In this document: piece after piece, positions 36,472-45,586 of the stretch | How positions within the stretch are numbered: the stretch's first letter is position 1 | Layout of the letters: every line of letters starts with the position of its first letter | Assembly: GCA_016711095.1 (NCBI GenBank) | Contig: JADJTP010000003.1 | Location: 868,001 to 932,000 of the forward strand | Source of the DNA: Actinomycetales bacterium | GTDB lineage: Bacteria > Actinomycetota > Actinomycetes > Actinomycetales > Dermatophilaceae | Length of the DNA stretch: 64,000 bases | Direction: 5' to 3' | Translations under genes and position numbers: made by a program | Notes under the pieces: model-generated | Database searches by the model: none | Told to the model about the DNA's origin: nothing | The model's input: the letters and a program-made list of their open reading frames with translations, nothing else

Positions 36472-36930
36472 GTGTCCGCCTCGACGAGCACCCCACCATC
36501 TACGGGCCACGCCATCTCGGCCTATGGCACCTCGAGCCGACCGAGCGTGCGGACCGTCGTCGCCTCGCTGTGGCTCTTCGCCACCCTCAACTACATCTAC
36601 TGCGACGTGCTGGGGACTCATGATCCGGAGTACCTCCGCGCCCTCCTCACCGGCACGATCGGCGGCGTCGAGATGTCACAGGGCTTCCTGCTCGGCGCCT
36701 CCGTGCTCGTGAGCATCCCCATGGCCTCGGTGCTGATCTCGCGCATCGCCGGCCATCGGTTCGCGCGGATCTCCTCGATCGTCGCCGGCGCCATCATGAC
36801 GACGGTCCAGTTCGCCACGCTCTTCTTCGGGACGACGACGATCTACTACGTCTACTTCTCCGTCATCGAGATCGCGACGACCTCTCTCATCGTGTGGATC
36901 GCCGCGACGCGGTGGCGCGAAGAGCACTGA
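36472..36930 (+). CDS. DUF6326-like small membrane protein
   Basis: 152 residues from GTG 36472 with AAGGAG upstream. Four membrane helices: VVASLWLFATLNYIYCDVLG, FLLGASVLVSIPMASVLIS, SSIVAGAIMTTVQFATLFFG and YFSVIEIATTSLIVWIAA. Family without known function, commonly next to TetR regulators. The operator implies induction by a TetR ligand. Confidence 0.78.
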   Translation: MSASTSTPPSTGHAISAYGTSSRPSVRTVVASLWLFATLNYIYCDVLGTHDPEYLRALLTGTIGGVEMSQGFLLGASVLVSIPMASVLISRIAGHRFARISSIVAGAIMTTVQFATLFFGTTTIYYVYFSVIEIATTSLIVWIAATRWREEH

Positions 36931-36933
36931 CCT

Positions 36934-36959
36934 TCACCCGGGTTTCGGCCCCGGGGTGA
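36934..36959 (+). terminator. Hairpin after DUF6326 gene
   Basis: TCACCC (36934-36939) pairs with GGGTGA (36954-36959), with extra GGG/CCC pairing inside after a bulge. It starts four bases after the stop codon. No T-tract. Confidence 0.5.
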
Positions 36960-37008
36960 CGGCGTCGCCGTGCTCCTCAAGAGTCCCTGACGTTGTTATC
37001 GTGAGGAG

Positions 37009-38205
37009 ATGTCGGCCCACAGCAGACTCGTCGCGGCAGCATTGACGGCGCTTCTTGCAGCGGCCACGTCCGGCTGCAGCGACGCTCGGCCTTCCTGGAC
37101 CGGACAGTCGGACTCTCGAACGAGCGCCGGTATGCCGCCCGCCACAGCGGTGGGCGGCCTCCCCTTCGTCGTCACGCCCGTCACCGCCTTCGACGAACCA
37201 TGGGCGATGACCTTCCTGCCGGACGGGTCGGCCTTGGTGACCGAGCGGGGCGGGGCCCTGCTGCTGGTCGACCCGGCGAGCGGCACGAAGACAAGCGTCC
37301 AGGGCACTCCCGACGTCGTCGTCGCGGGCCAGGGCGGACTCGGCGATGTTGTGCTAGCCCCGACCTTCGCCGCCGACCGCGGGGTCTATCTCAGTTGGGT
37401 GGAGGCGGGTGACGGTGGCACCTCCGGGGCAGTCATCGGGCGCGGGACATTGTCGACCGGGACGTCCCCACGGCTGGAACGGCTGAGCATCCTGTGGCGC
37501 CAGGAGCCGAAGGTGACCGGTCAGGGGCATTTCGCTCATCGGATGTCGGTGAGCCCGGACGGTCGCCATCTCTTCGTCAGCTCGGGTGATCGGCAGAAGT
37601 TCGATCCCGCCCAAGATCTCCGCAGCACCCTCGGCAAGGTCCTGCGCTTGGATCTCGACGGTGCCGCGGCCGAGGGAAACCCGTTCGCCGAAGCTCTCGC
37701 CGAACGAGCCGGCGTCGCGGCGCAGATCTGGTCCGCCGGGCATCGCAACCCTCTGGGCATCGCCTTCGACGGGGCCGGCAACCTGTGGGTTTCCGAGATG
37801 GGTCCGCGCGGAGGAGACGAGGTCAATCTCGTGCTGCCGGGACGCAACTACGGCTGGCCGGTCGTCTCCAATGGCTCGCACTACAGCGGGCAGGACATCC
37901 CCGACCACCGGCCCGGCGACGGCTTCGAGCCGCCGAAGGTCTCGTGGAACCCTTCGATCTCGCCCGGCAGCCTGATGGTCTATTCCGGCGAGCTCTTCCC
38001 CGCCTGGCGCGGCGACGCCTTCGTCGGGGCGCTGTCAGGGACGGCCCTGATCCGCATCGACCTTGCGGGGACTGATGCCACGCTGGCCGAGACGTGGGAT
38101 CTGGGCGCTCGCATCCGCGAGGTCGAACAGGGCCCGGATGGGTCGATCTGGCTGCTCGAAGACGGCGACGGCGGCAGGCTCCTTCGCCTGACCGCCCCAC
38201 GGTGA
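37009..38205 (+). CDS. PQQ-dependent sugar dehydrogenase-like lipoprotein
   Basis: 398 residues. Lipobox ATSGCSDA near residue 24. Six-bladed propeller of the GDH-B (soluble glucose dehydrogenase) family: PWAMTFLPDGSALVTERGG, GQGGLGDVVLAPTFA, GHRNPLGIAFDG, EMGPRGGDEVNLVLPGRNYG and SGELFPAWRGDAFVGALSG. HRMSVSPDGRHLFVSSGDR carries conserved propeller residues. Oxidises sugars with PQQ if the cofactor is available; no pqq genes are here. A strong hairpin follows. Confidence 0.87.
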   Translation: MSAHSRLVAAALTALLAAATSGCSDARPSWTGQSDSRTSAGMPPATAVGGLPFVVTPVTAFDEPWAMTFLPDGSALVTERGGALLLVDPASGTKTSVQGTPDVVVAGQGGLGDVVLAPTFAADRGVYLSWVEAGDGGTSGAVIGRGTLSTGTSPRLERLSILWRQEPKVTGQGHFAHRMSVSPDGRHLFVSSGDRQKFDPAQDLRSTLGKVLRLDLDGAAAEGNPFAEALAERAGVAAQIWSAGHRNPLGIAFDGAGNLWVSEMGPRGGDEVNLVLPGRNYGWPVVSNGSHYSGQDIPDHRPGDGFEPPKVSWNPSISPGSLMVYSGELFPAWRGDAFVGALSGTALIRIDLAGTDATLAETWDLGARIREVEQGPDGSIWLLEDGDGGRLLRLTAPR

Positions 38206-38242
38206 GGCCCCGAGCGGTCGACAGCACGCCCCCCTCCAGAAG

Positions 38243-38279
38243 CTGAGGCATTGCCCCCTCCAGCGGGGCAATGCCTCAG
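38243..38279. terminator. 15-bp perfect hairpin after the sugar dehydrogenase gene
   Basis: CTGAGGCATTGCCCC (38243-38257) pairs exactly with GGGGCAATGCCTCAG (38265-38279); loop CTCCAGC. It is 37 bp after the stop. No T-tract, usual for actinobacterial terminators. Confidence 0.7.
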
Positions 38280-38472
38280 GCATTCGCATACCCCCTGACT
38301 CAGGGCTACCCCCTCGGCCGTCGCACCCGTCAGTGCTGCGCAAGAAGTGCGGGGAAGGCGGTGGAGGGAAGGCGGTGGAGGGAAGCCGAGGCGATGTCGC
38401 CGAAACACCGACCCAGCCGGAGGCGCCGGTGCACCATGGATAGAACGTGTGCCCGCCGAGAGAGGACCTCTC

Positions 38473-41400
38473 ATGCCATATCCCGTCACGCACGTGTTGA
38501 CAGAGCTCAGGTCCAAGACCACGGTCCACACGGAGGGATCCCCCGACGACGAACTGACCTGGGCACGTTTCGCGGCTAGCGGGACGATCGACATCGGGTT
38601 CCCGGGCCACCTGGAGAAGTGGGCCTCGGCGGCATACTTTGTGCATGTCGACGACGGCGGCCCACCCGGTCTGAGCGAGCGCAAGACGTTGCCGCTCACT
38701 GTGACCATCCGCACCCCTGACGGCGAGCCATTCACCGCAGATGACGTCACCATCGAGGACCTGCGTCGGTTCCGAGACCTCCGGGGAGTGCCGCGAGGAT
38801 CATGGACTTTCAGCGTCGTCGGCGAGAGCACGCCGATTCCCACCGAGGGCGGGTTCCGACTCGTCCCGAGCGCCGCTCATGTGCGGCTGCGGCTCCACGA
38901 GATCGTTGGTTCAGCAAGCGCACCTCCACTTCTGGAGACGGTGGTGCCGGCCGACCAAGGCGCGGCACTCCCGCTGGACGTCTTCCACCTTGGTCGGCTG
39001 GAGATCGTGGCCAGCCCAGGCTCCCCAGTCGCGGCGGCCGCCGACGGAGACGATCGCGTCGACCTCTTCGCCGTCGGCCCGGGCGGCGCCATCTATACCG
39101 CGGCCGGGAGCCCCGTCCAGGGCTGGGGCGGCTGGTCGCTCGTGTCGGAGGGATCGACGGCCCCGGGCGGAACCATCACCCCGTGCCCCATCGGCAGTGG
39201 GCGCCTCGCGCTCTTCGTCGCCGACGCAAACGGCGGCGTCTACTGCAACGTGCGTTCGGCACAGCACTCCTACAGCGGTTGGTACACCGTCGCCGAGGGA
39301 TCCACCCTGCCCGGCGCTCCGCTCTGCGCGGTTCACCTCGGATCCGGCAGGGTGCGCGTCTTTCTGTCCGACCCCGGCGGCGGCGTCTATTCCATCGTGG
39401 GCAAACCCCCGACCGTCGCCAATGCCTTTGGCGAATGGGGAGGCTGGTCGCCGGTCTCCGAGGGCGCGTCCACACCCGGCGGGGCGATCAGCGCGGTACG
39501 CAAGGACAACGGGCGCGTGCACGCCTTCATCGCCGACCCGGGCGGCGGTGTCTACACGATCGTGGAACTGCCCGACGGTTCGTGGTCGGGATGGGAGTCG
39601 GTGGCCCACGGAAGCACCGTCCCCGGCGGTGTCGTGTCGGCCGTGCTCAGCCCGACCGGCCGGATCCGCCTCTTCGTCGCCGACCCGCTCGGCGGCATCT
39701 TCACAGCGTCTCGGCGGGACGAGCCCAACTGGGGCCAGTGGTCTCCGGTGCCGGGCGTCACCACGCTGCCGGGAGCCCCGATCGGCGTCGTCCCCGATGA
39801 AGGCGACACGGTCCGGTTGGTCGTGGCCGACCACACGGGAGCAGTTCGCACCACGGCCGGCTCGGCGAGCCAAGGCTGGCGGCCATGGGAGGCGGTGTCG
39901 GAGGGCTCGACCATGCCCGGCGCACCCGTCACCACTGTGCGGCATCCGTCCGGCCGGGTCAGTGTGGTTCTCGCCGATCGGGGCTTCGGGGTGTATGCCG
40001 CGACCACGCCCCGGTCGGCGGCGCCGTGGACCCGTTGGACAAACGTGTCGGACGGCCGCGTCGGTGGCCGGCCACGAAGTATTGTGCTGCGCGATCCCGA
40101 CGGCGCCGCGCAGGCCAGCAGTGACACGGGCTCGCTGACCCTCGACCTGGGGCTCCCACTGCTGGACCGGTCCCGCACCGCCGATGGAACGCCCCGGTTG
40201 TGGTCGCTCGAGGTCGCCCCATCCCAGGTGCGCGGAGGCGGGCCACCGGCCCCCGTGAGCGCGCTCGTCGTAGCGACGACCCGGCTGGATCTCGGGCCGA
40301 TCAACGACCGAATCGACGCGCTGCTCGGTCCCGACGGCGAGAAGGTGTCCTTCACGGCCGAGACGACGGCCGGGCGCGCCCGCCTGCGCATGACGATCCT
40401 GGATCGGGTCACGGCGGCGACTCTCGATTTCCATGGTCAACTCGACTCCCTGCTCGAAAGCGTCGAGCAGGACCCTGGCGTGGGCACCGACATCCAGGAG
40501 CACACGGCATACACCGTCGTCGACGCCTCAGCGTCACTGGGCTATGGGCTGGAACTTGACCTGGACGGCCTGCGGGTCACCCGACTGCGATTCGAGATCG
40601 GCGCTGCCGAACACCTTGCCGGGCCGCTGCCCGCTGCGAAACTCAGCGTCGGGGTCGAAGGCGAGGTTCTGGCGCGGATCTCGGGCTTCCCGCTCGCGAC
40701 CGCCCGGCTGCGCGAGGAGTCGGTCGCGCTCGAAATCGGCCTGTCGCTCGGCCCGAACGGGGAGTTCGCCAGCCATTCGTGGGTGAGTGGCGACGGCTCG
40801 CTGGTGGACGTGGACATCCATTGGCAAGCGGCGATCGCGGCAGGCGTCGTGAGCCCCCTGGGCTCGCTCAGCGCCGCGATCGCAGCCGAACTCGTCGAGT
40901 CGGCCCTCAACGGCCTCGTCGAGCAATTCGTGGCACGCCTGGCGCTGGGTGGTCCGACGCAGGTTCGGCATGCGTTCGCTCGCTTCCTCGGGGCCGACTT
41001 CACGTATCTGTCGCTGGGGATGGAGGGCAACGAACTCGTCCTGGCCTACCTCGCGCCGATGGAACCCCAGCCCACGCCGTCGCCGATCTTCCGCCCGGTC
41101 ATCGGCCGCGACGTCGAGCAGGACGTCGACGGGCGCTGGCAGGTGGCGCCCGATGAACGCGGGGACACCTGGGCCAACTCCAACCTGACGGGGAAGATCG
41201 ACCACATCGTCATGGTGATGATGGAGAACCGGTCCTACGACCATGTGCTTGGCTACCTGGCCGGTGAGCCAGTCCCCGCCGGCGACGGCCTCAACGCCGA
41301 GATCTTGGGCTACCTCACCGGGCTCGGCACTCCGTCGGGGCGGCTTGCCGACTCCGCGATCACCCCCAACGGCGTGGGCTTGCGGACCCGCTTCCCGGCG

Positions 41401-42540
41401 CCAGTCGGGCACAGTCTCGCCGCAGTGACCGAACAGCTCTCGCTGCGCGGGACCTTGCCGTCGGGTCGCGAGGTCAACTCCCCCGCTGGATTCCTCACCA
41501 ACTTCGCCGGACGCCTGTCTCACGAGAGCGCCGAGGTCCGAGACCAGGTCGTCGTGGGCGATGTCCTCGGTCACTACGCCGGGGGTGATCTGCCGTTCTT
41601 CAGGCACCTGACCACCAACTATGCCTGGAGCGACCGTTTCTACTGTTCGCATGCGGGGCCGACGCTGCCCAACCGGATGCTGTCGCTCGTCGGCGACCTC
41701 CAATACACCCGCTCCGGGGAGGCGATCCTCGACAACAACCACGGCGAGGAGTTCTACCTGTCCCGGGCGTTGACGATCTTCGACCTACTCACCCGCAAGG
41801 GTGTCGGGTGGCGGGTCTATGAGTCGTTCCCATCGGTGACCATGCTGCGGATGTTCGGTCGGTATGCCGCCGACAACTCCTCGATCGTGCGGGTCGACCG
41901 CCTCGCGAGTGACGTCCTGGCCGGTGATCTGCCGTCGTTCATCGTCGTCGACCCGGCAATGCATCACAAACCGCAGACCGACGACCATCCCGTGGCCGAT
42001 ATGTACCGCGGGCAACGATTCCTCGACTCGGTCTACCGAGCCCTGCGGGCGAACCCCAGGGTGTGGAAACGGACCCTGGTGCTGATCACCTATGACGAGC
42101 ACGGCGGGTTCTACGACCACGTCGTCCCGCCCGTCGCCGAGATCCTCGACGACGGCAGCGCCGCAGCCGTCGTCACGGCATACGGGGTCCGGGTGCCGAC
42201 CTTCGCGGTGTCGCCCTGGGTGCCCCCCGGGCTCGGACCGGGGCTCGTACTCGACCACTGCTCGATCCTCAAGACCGTGCTGGCACGATTCTGCCCCGAC
42301 ACCCGGCCCTTCCTCAGCGACCGAGTGCACGCCGCCTCGACATTCGAGAGCTTCCTCACCGCCGGGGCGCCTCGGGTGGACGTGCCGATGCCCCCCGTCC
42401 TGCCGGACCTGCCCGACGAGGAGTCGATCCGACGGATTGTCACCGAGCCGGTGTTTCGTCGCGAGATGCGGGCCGGCAACGTGGACTACCACGACCTCAC
42501 GGGGATGCTTGCCCGCGCCCTGGGTCGGGATGTGGGCTAG
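38473..42540 (+). CDS. Multidomain phosphoesterase with seven-repeat beta-propeller
   Basis: 1355 residues from ATG 38473 (GAGAGGAC upstream). No signal peptide is visible. Residues 1-170 are a beta-sandwich-like region. Residues about 190-540 hold seven repeats of about 50 residues, each with a W-x-x-W-x-x-V motif (WGGWSLVSEGSTAPGG, WSGWESVAHGSTVPGG) and FVADPxGGVYT-type strands, predicting a lectin-like propeller. Residues about 540-890 contain amphipathic LGYGLELDLDGL segments that may bind lipid. The C-terminal 450 residues are a complete phosphoesterase (acid phosphatase/phospholipase C type): DHIVMVMMENRSYDH, HAGPTLPNRMLSLVGD and TYDEHGGFYDHVVPP. This order of domains is unfamiliar to me. 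Confidence 0.8.
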   Translation: MPYPVTHVLTELRSKTTVHTEGSPDDELTWARFAASGTIDIGFPGHLEKWASAAYFVHVDDGGPPGLSERKTLPLTVTIRTPDGEPFTADDVTIEDLRRFRDLRGVPRGSWTFSVVGESTPIPTEGGFRLVPSAAHVRLRLHEIVGSASAPPLLETVVPADQGAALPLDVFHLGRLEIVASPGSPVAAAADGDDRVDLFAVGPGGAIYTAAGSPVQGWGGWSLVSEGSTAPGGTITPCPIGSGRLALFVADANGGVYCNVRSAQHSYSGWYTVAEGSTLPGAPLCAVHLGSGRVRVFLSDPGGGVYSIVGKPPTVANAFGEWGGWSPVSEGASTPGGAISAVRKDNGRVHAFIADPGGGVYTIVELPDGSWSGWESVAHGSTVPGGVVSAVLSPTGRIRLFVADPLGGIFTASRRDEPNWGQWSPVPGVTTLPGAPIGVVPDEGDTVRLVVADHTGAVRTTAGSASQGWRPWEAVSEGSTMPGAPVTTVRHPSGRVSVVLADRGFGVYAATTPRSAAPWTRWTNVSDGRVGGRPRSIVLRDPDGAAQASSDTGSLTLDLGLPLLDRSRTADGTPRLWSLEVAPSQVRGGGPPAPVSALVVATTRLDLGPINDRIDALLGPDGEKVSFTAETTAGRARLRMTILDRVTAATLDFHGQLDSLLESVEQDPGVGTDIQEHTAYTVVDASASLGYGLELDLDGLRVTRLRFEIGAAEHLAGPLPAAKLSVGVEGEVLARISGFPLATARLREESVALEIGLSLGPNGEFASHSWVSGDGSLVDVDIHWQAAIAAGVVSPLGSLSAAIAAELVESALNGLVEQFVARLALGGPTQVRHAFARFLGADFTYLSLGMEGNELVLAYLAPMEPQPTPSPIFRPVIGRDVEQDVDGRWQVAPDERGDTWANSNLTGKIDHIVMVMMENRSYDHVLGYLAGEPVPAGDGLNAEILGYLTGLGTPSGRLADSAITPNGVGLRTRFPAPVGHSLAAVTEQLSLRGTLPSGREVNSPAGFLTNFAGRLSHESAEVRDQVVVGDVLGHYAGGDLPFFRHLTTNYAWSDRFYCSHAGPTLPNRMLSLVGDLQYTRSGEAILDNNHGEEFYLSRALTIFDLLTRKGVGWRVYESFPSVTMLRMFGRYAADNSSIVRVDRLASDVLAGDLPSFIVVDPAMHHKPQTDDHPVADMYRGQRFLDSVYRALRANPRVWKRTLVLITYDEHGGFYDHVVPPVAEILDDGSAAAVVTAYGVRVPTFAVSPWVPPGLGPGLVLDHCSILKTVLARFCPDTRPFLSDRVHAASTFESFLTAGAPRVDVPMPPVLPDLPDEESIRRIVTEPVFRREMRAGNVDYHDLTGMLARALGRDVG

Positions 42541-42601
42541 GCGTCGAGCACGACACCCTTGCGTGGGGTCGCCTGCAGCAGGCCCGTGGACGGACCGGCC
42601 G

Positions 42602-43972
42602 TCAGCGCAGGTAGGCCTCGATGCGCGCAGCCTCCTGCTCCACCACCGTGCTGGAGACCAGCGAGGACGCCTGCTCGGTCAATCGGGCGCTCCAGGTCTG
42701 CAACGAGCCGGCCGCTGAGCCGGCGGTGACCAACGCCTGGGTGAGCCGCGTCTTCTCGGCCGCGACCGATGCCGCCCAGTCGGCCACCGCGGAGAACCGG
42801 GTGACGAGAGGATTGCTCTTTCCGCCCGGGCCGCGACCGGCACCAGCGGCCGGCGCACCGCCGTCGCGCGGCATACCGGCGGCCGGCTCCTGGCCCCGGG
42901 GAGGTAGGCCACCGGCCGGCATACCGGCTGCTGGCGGCTGTCCACCGGCCAGCCCACCGACGGTACCGGGTCGCAGGCCGAAGGCGAGGTTGTGGTCCCA
43001 GGCGACCACCGTCATCCGCTGCCGGGCGCGGTCCCACCACAGGTACGAGTTGTTGCCCGGACCGTCGATGTCGTCGAAGTTGTCGATGAGCTCCTGGAAA
43101 GCCAGATAGGTCGCCAGGGCCGCGGTGTCCAGTCGCGTTGGCAATTCGGCGGCGAAGACCGCGTCGGTGGATTCGTTGACGAAGCGCAGGAAGTCGATGA
43201 GCGGCCCGAGATCACTGTCGCCCGTCTCCTGATCAAAGACCTCGTCGTATGCCGCGGGGTCCGCACCGCGATAGGTGTAGTCGCCGTCCGCCTCAGCCTT
43301 GTAGAGCAGCCCGCTCGTTCCGAACACCCGGTCCACCCAGACCTCACCGGGGTGCTCGACGGCCAGGCGCAGCACCGGGGAGGCGTCGCCGACGGACAGC
43401 GCGAGGTATGCCGCTCGCTGAGCCGCCAGTCCCGAGGCGGCCAAGAGGTCAAGGGCGACCGCCTCGTTGAGCGCGGTCGTGGAGCTGTTGGAGCGGATGA
43501 CCAGTTCGCGCATCCCGTCATGGGCCTGCCCGTCGACGAACTGGTTGAGCCGTAGCAGCCACGGCAGCGTCTCGGGCGCCGCGGTCGCGGAGATCCCCCG
43601 CAACGAGGAGTTTCCCTTCAGGCGCATGCCCGCTCGCTCGTAAGTGGACCCGTCGATCGACACGGTCACCTCGGCCCACTGCTTGTCGCCGGTGCTCGTG
43701 TATGCCGCGATCGCGGCGGCCAGGCTGTCGCCGCCCGAGCTCACCGCAACGGTGTGGACACGGTCGGCGGCGAGGAACCCGGCTCCCGTGTCGGCGTCCG
43801 TCACGCTGGTGTGGGCGCCGGTCACGTCGGCTGACGAACCGGTGCTGGATGCGCCGGAGCTCGACGTCCCACCGGTACCCGCGGCGGCGGTGCAGCCGAC
43901 GAGGGTGAGGCCGCCCAAGGCCGCGAGGGACAAGAGCCGCCGGCGGCTGACGGTGCGAAGGTCCTGATCCAT
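42602..43972 (-). CDS. CotH kinase-family lipoprotein
   Basis: 456 residues from ATG 43972. RRRLLSLAALGGLTLVGCTA combines a twin-Arg-like start with a lipobox (cysteine near residue 27). CotH landmarks: RLKGNSSLRG (about 120), ELVIRSNSSTTALNEAVALD, FDDIDGPGNNSYLWWD and VVAWDHNLAFGL, the last two bearing metal- and ATP-binding residues. Residues 335-375 are a Gly/Pro/Ala-rich loop. CotH proteins phosphorylate surface or spore-coat proteins, which here would be outside the membrane. Confidence 0.87.
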   Translation of the reverse strand: MDQDLRTVSRRRLLSLAALGGLTLVGCTAAAGTGGTSSSGASSTGSSADVTGAHTSVTDADTGAGFLAADRVHTVAVSSGGDSLAAAIAAYTSTGDKQWAEVTVSIDGSTYERAGMRLKGNSSLRGISATAAPETLPWLLRLNQFVDGQAHDGMRELVIRSNSSTTALNEAVALDLLAASGLAAQRAAYLALSVGDASPVLRLAVEHPGEVWVDRVFGTSGLLYKAEADGDYTYRGADPAAYDEVFDQETGDSDLGPLIDFLRFVNESTDAVFAAELPTRLDTAALATYLAFQELIDNFDDIDGPGNNSYLWWDRARQRMTVVAWDHNLAFGLRPGTVGGLAGGQPPAAGMPAGGLPPRGQEPAAGMPRDGGAPAAGAGRGPGGKSNPLVTRFSAVADWAASVAAEKTRLTQALVTAGSAAGSLQTWSARLTEQASSLVSSTVVEQEAARIEAYLR

Positions 43973-44080
43973 GGCCCAAGGCAAACCTGCCCGGCTGCGC
44001 GACCGCTGTCTTCTCCCTGTGCGACACCTGAGTGTCCGGCCGCGGGCGTCCTTGCTTCTGATGGGCGGAGTGCCGCCCCG

Positions 44081-44136
44081 AGGTCACGCGATCCAGGTCA
44101 CGCGGTCGAGGTCACGCGATCGAGGTCACGCGGTCG
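44081..44136. repeat. 14-bp tandem repeat, four copies
   Basis: AGGTCACGCGRTCG is repeated four times in exact register (44081, 44095, 44109, 44123). The last copy contains the stop codon of the hydrolase gene. Confidence 0.85.
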
Positions 44137-45307
44137 GCCACAGAACCCGCCGCTCCGGGAGCCAACCGCGGAGCAACGGATAGACCTGGGGGTGGTTGAG
44201 CAGGTCGAGGTGATGCAGACCGTGGACGACGGCCGTTTCGCAGTGGTGAACCTCGGGGATGGGGACAAGGCCGTCGCCGATCCGAGGCACCCCGGAGTGC
44301 CAGGACCCGGGGGTGAGGGTGGCCAGCACGGCATACTCGTCGATCCGGTCGGGCATCGGCGGGTGCGTGACCGGGTCGTGCATGTCGCGGATGCCGCCGC
44401 TGCGCACGCCGATGAGTCCGCCGAACCACCGGGCCCAGCCGGTGCGTTCGGTGAGTTCTTCGATGACGGCGGCGGTGCGCTCCAGGGGAGCGCCGTCGCG
44501 GGGGCTGCCGAGGGTGACGACGGCGCGCACCAGGCGCATCCACGGCCGATCGTCGTGCGAGAGCGCCGTCATAGCGACCAACCCGCCCATGGAGTGCCCG
44601 ACGATCGCCAGTTCGTCGATCGGCTCGGGCCAGGCAACCACGAGTGTGTCCATCAGGTCGTTGAACCGCTCGGCACTGGTCGTGATCGCCGCGCCTGAGT
44701 TGTAGCGCAGGTAGAGCGGCAGCCAGCCCTCGTCACGTTCCAGCAGGCTGCCATAGCTCACCTGTGGATCGGCCCAGCGTTGCCGCGCCCGGAACCGCCA
44801 CGACAGCTCGGTTTCGACCAGCCCGTGCAAGAAGACCACGAGACGCCGATGACCCGGCCCGTATGCCGCGAGCAGCGCTTCCGTGGTCAAGGGCACGTCG
44901 CGGCCATGTTGACGCAGCGTGGTGGGAAGCGCGATCGAGGAGTGGTCACGCTCGAGCCGATCGCCTGCGACACCGTTGATCACGCCGAGCGCGAAGCCTC
45001 TATCGCGTTGCTGCAGAATGCTCTCGGGATCGGTGCTCGCGTCGCAGGTTTCCGAGGGGCCTGCCGACACCACGAGTTCGCCGATCAGCCCCGCGGCATA
45101 CAGCCCGGCGCGCACGCCGCCGAAGCTGGTCGTGGCGATGACGCGATGCACGTCGTAGACGGGCGTGACGGCCGGCCCGATGAACCGCCGCAGCCGACCG
45201 TAGACGACGTCCAGCGTGCCGATGTGCGTCGCTTCGACGACGCCCGCGAGTCCCCGAGCAGCGCTTGCTGTCGCTCGGGTGAGGTCACGCGCCTCGGCCC
45301 GTCTCAT
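44126..45307 (-). CDS. Alpha/beta hydrolase, lipase-like
   Basis: 393 residues from ATG 45307; a TTG at 45367 would add 20 residues. The N-terminal 130 residues are helical. The hydrolase core starts RLVVFLHGLVETELSWRF, with nucleophile elbow VGHSMGGLVAMTA (about 245) and the C-terminal HCETAVVHGLHHLDLLNHP supplying histidine. Resembles PGAP1/lipase-class serine hydrolases. Substrate unknown. Confidence 0.82.
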   Translation of the reverse strand: MRRAEARDLTRATASAARGLAGVVEATHIGTLDVVYGRLRRFIGPAVTPVYDVHRVIATTSFGGVRAGLYAAGLIGELVVSAGPSETCDASTDPESILQQRDRGFALGVINGVAGDRLERDHSSIALPTTLRQHGRDVPLTTEALLAAYGPGHRRLVVFLHGLVETELSWRFRARQRWADPQVSYGSLLERDEGWLPLYLRYNSGAAITTSAERFNDLMDTLVVAWPEPIDELAIVGHSMGGLVAMTALSHDDRPWMRLVRAVVTLGSPRDGAPLERTAAVIEELTERTGWARWFGGLIGVRSGGIRDMHDPVTHPPMPDRIDEYAVLATLTPGSWHSGVPRIGDGLVPIPEVHHCETAVVHGLHHLDLLNHPQVYPLLRGWLPERRVLWPTA

Positions 45308-45400
45308 CTGCTGTCCGTGCCGTCTGAGCTGTCCGTGCCATCGGTCCTGCCCGGATCCATGGGTCAACTCTACTCGCGGGCCCGGCGGTTCGCCCCCGTC

Positions 45401-45465
45401 AAAAGGTCCTGGATCTTGTCGTTGGTCCGCGACAGATCACGGAGCGTTGAATTGGTCCTGGACCT
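45401..45465. repeat. About 65-bp dispersed repeat, copy 1
   Basis: Begins AAAAGGTCCTGGATCTTGT and ends TTGGTCCTGGACCT. Aligns over its full length to the reverse complement of 57366-57431 (about three quarters identical by eye) with shared core GGTCC[GA]CGA. This copy has lost perfect pairing of its arms. Intergenic, beyond the lipase start. Confidence 0.6.
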
Positions 45466-45586
45466 ATCCGAGGGGCGGCGCCCGAAGGCGAGGGGCGGCC
45501 GGTAAACCGGGTCCAGGCCCCGGTTTTCGGTGGCTTCGATCCGCTGTGGGTCACCCGCAGTGGCTCACCTGCAACAACCTCCCCTT

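Noticed and set aside
38911..40503. 530-codon leftward frame inside the phosphoesterase gene
   Set aside because: Antisense shadow of the beta-propeller repeats; no ribosome site or domains.
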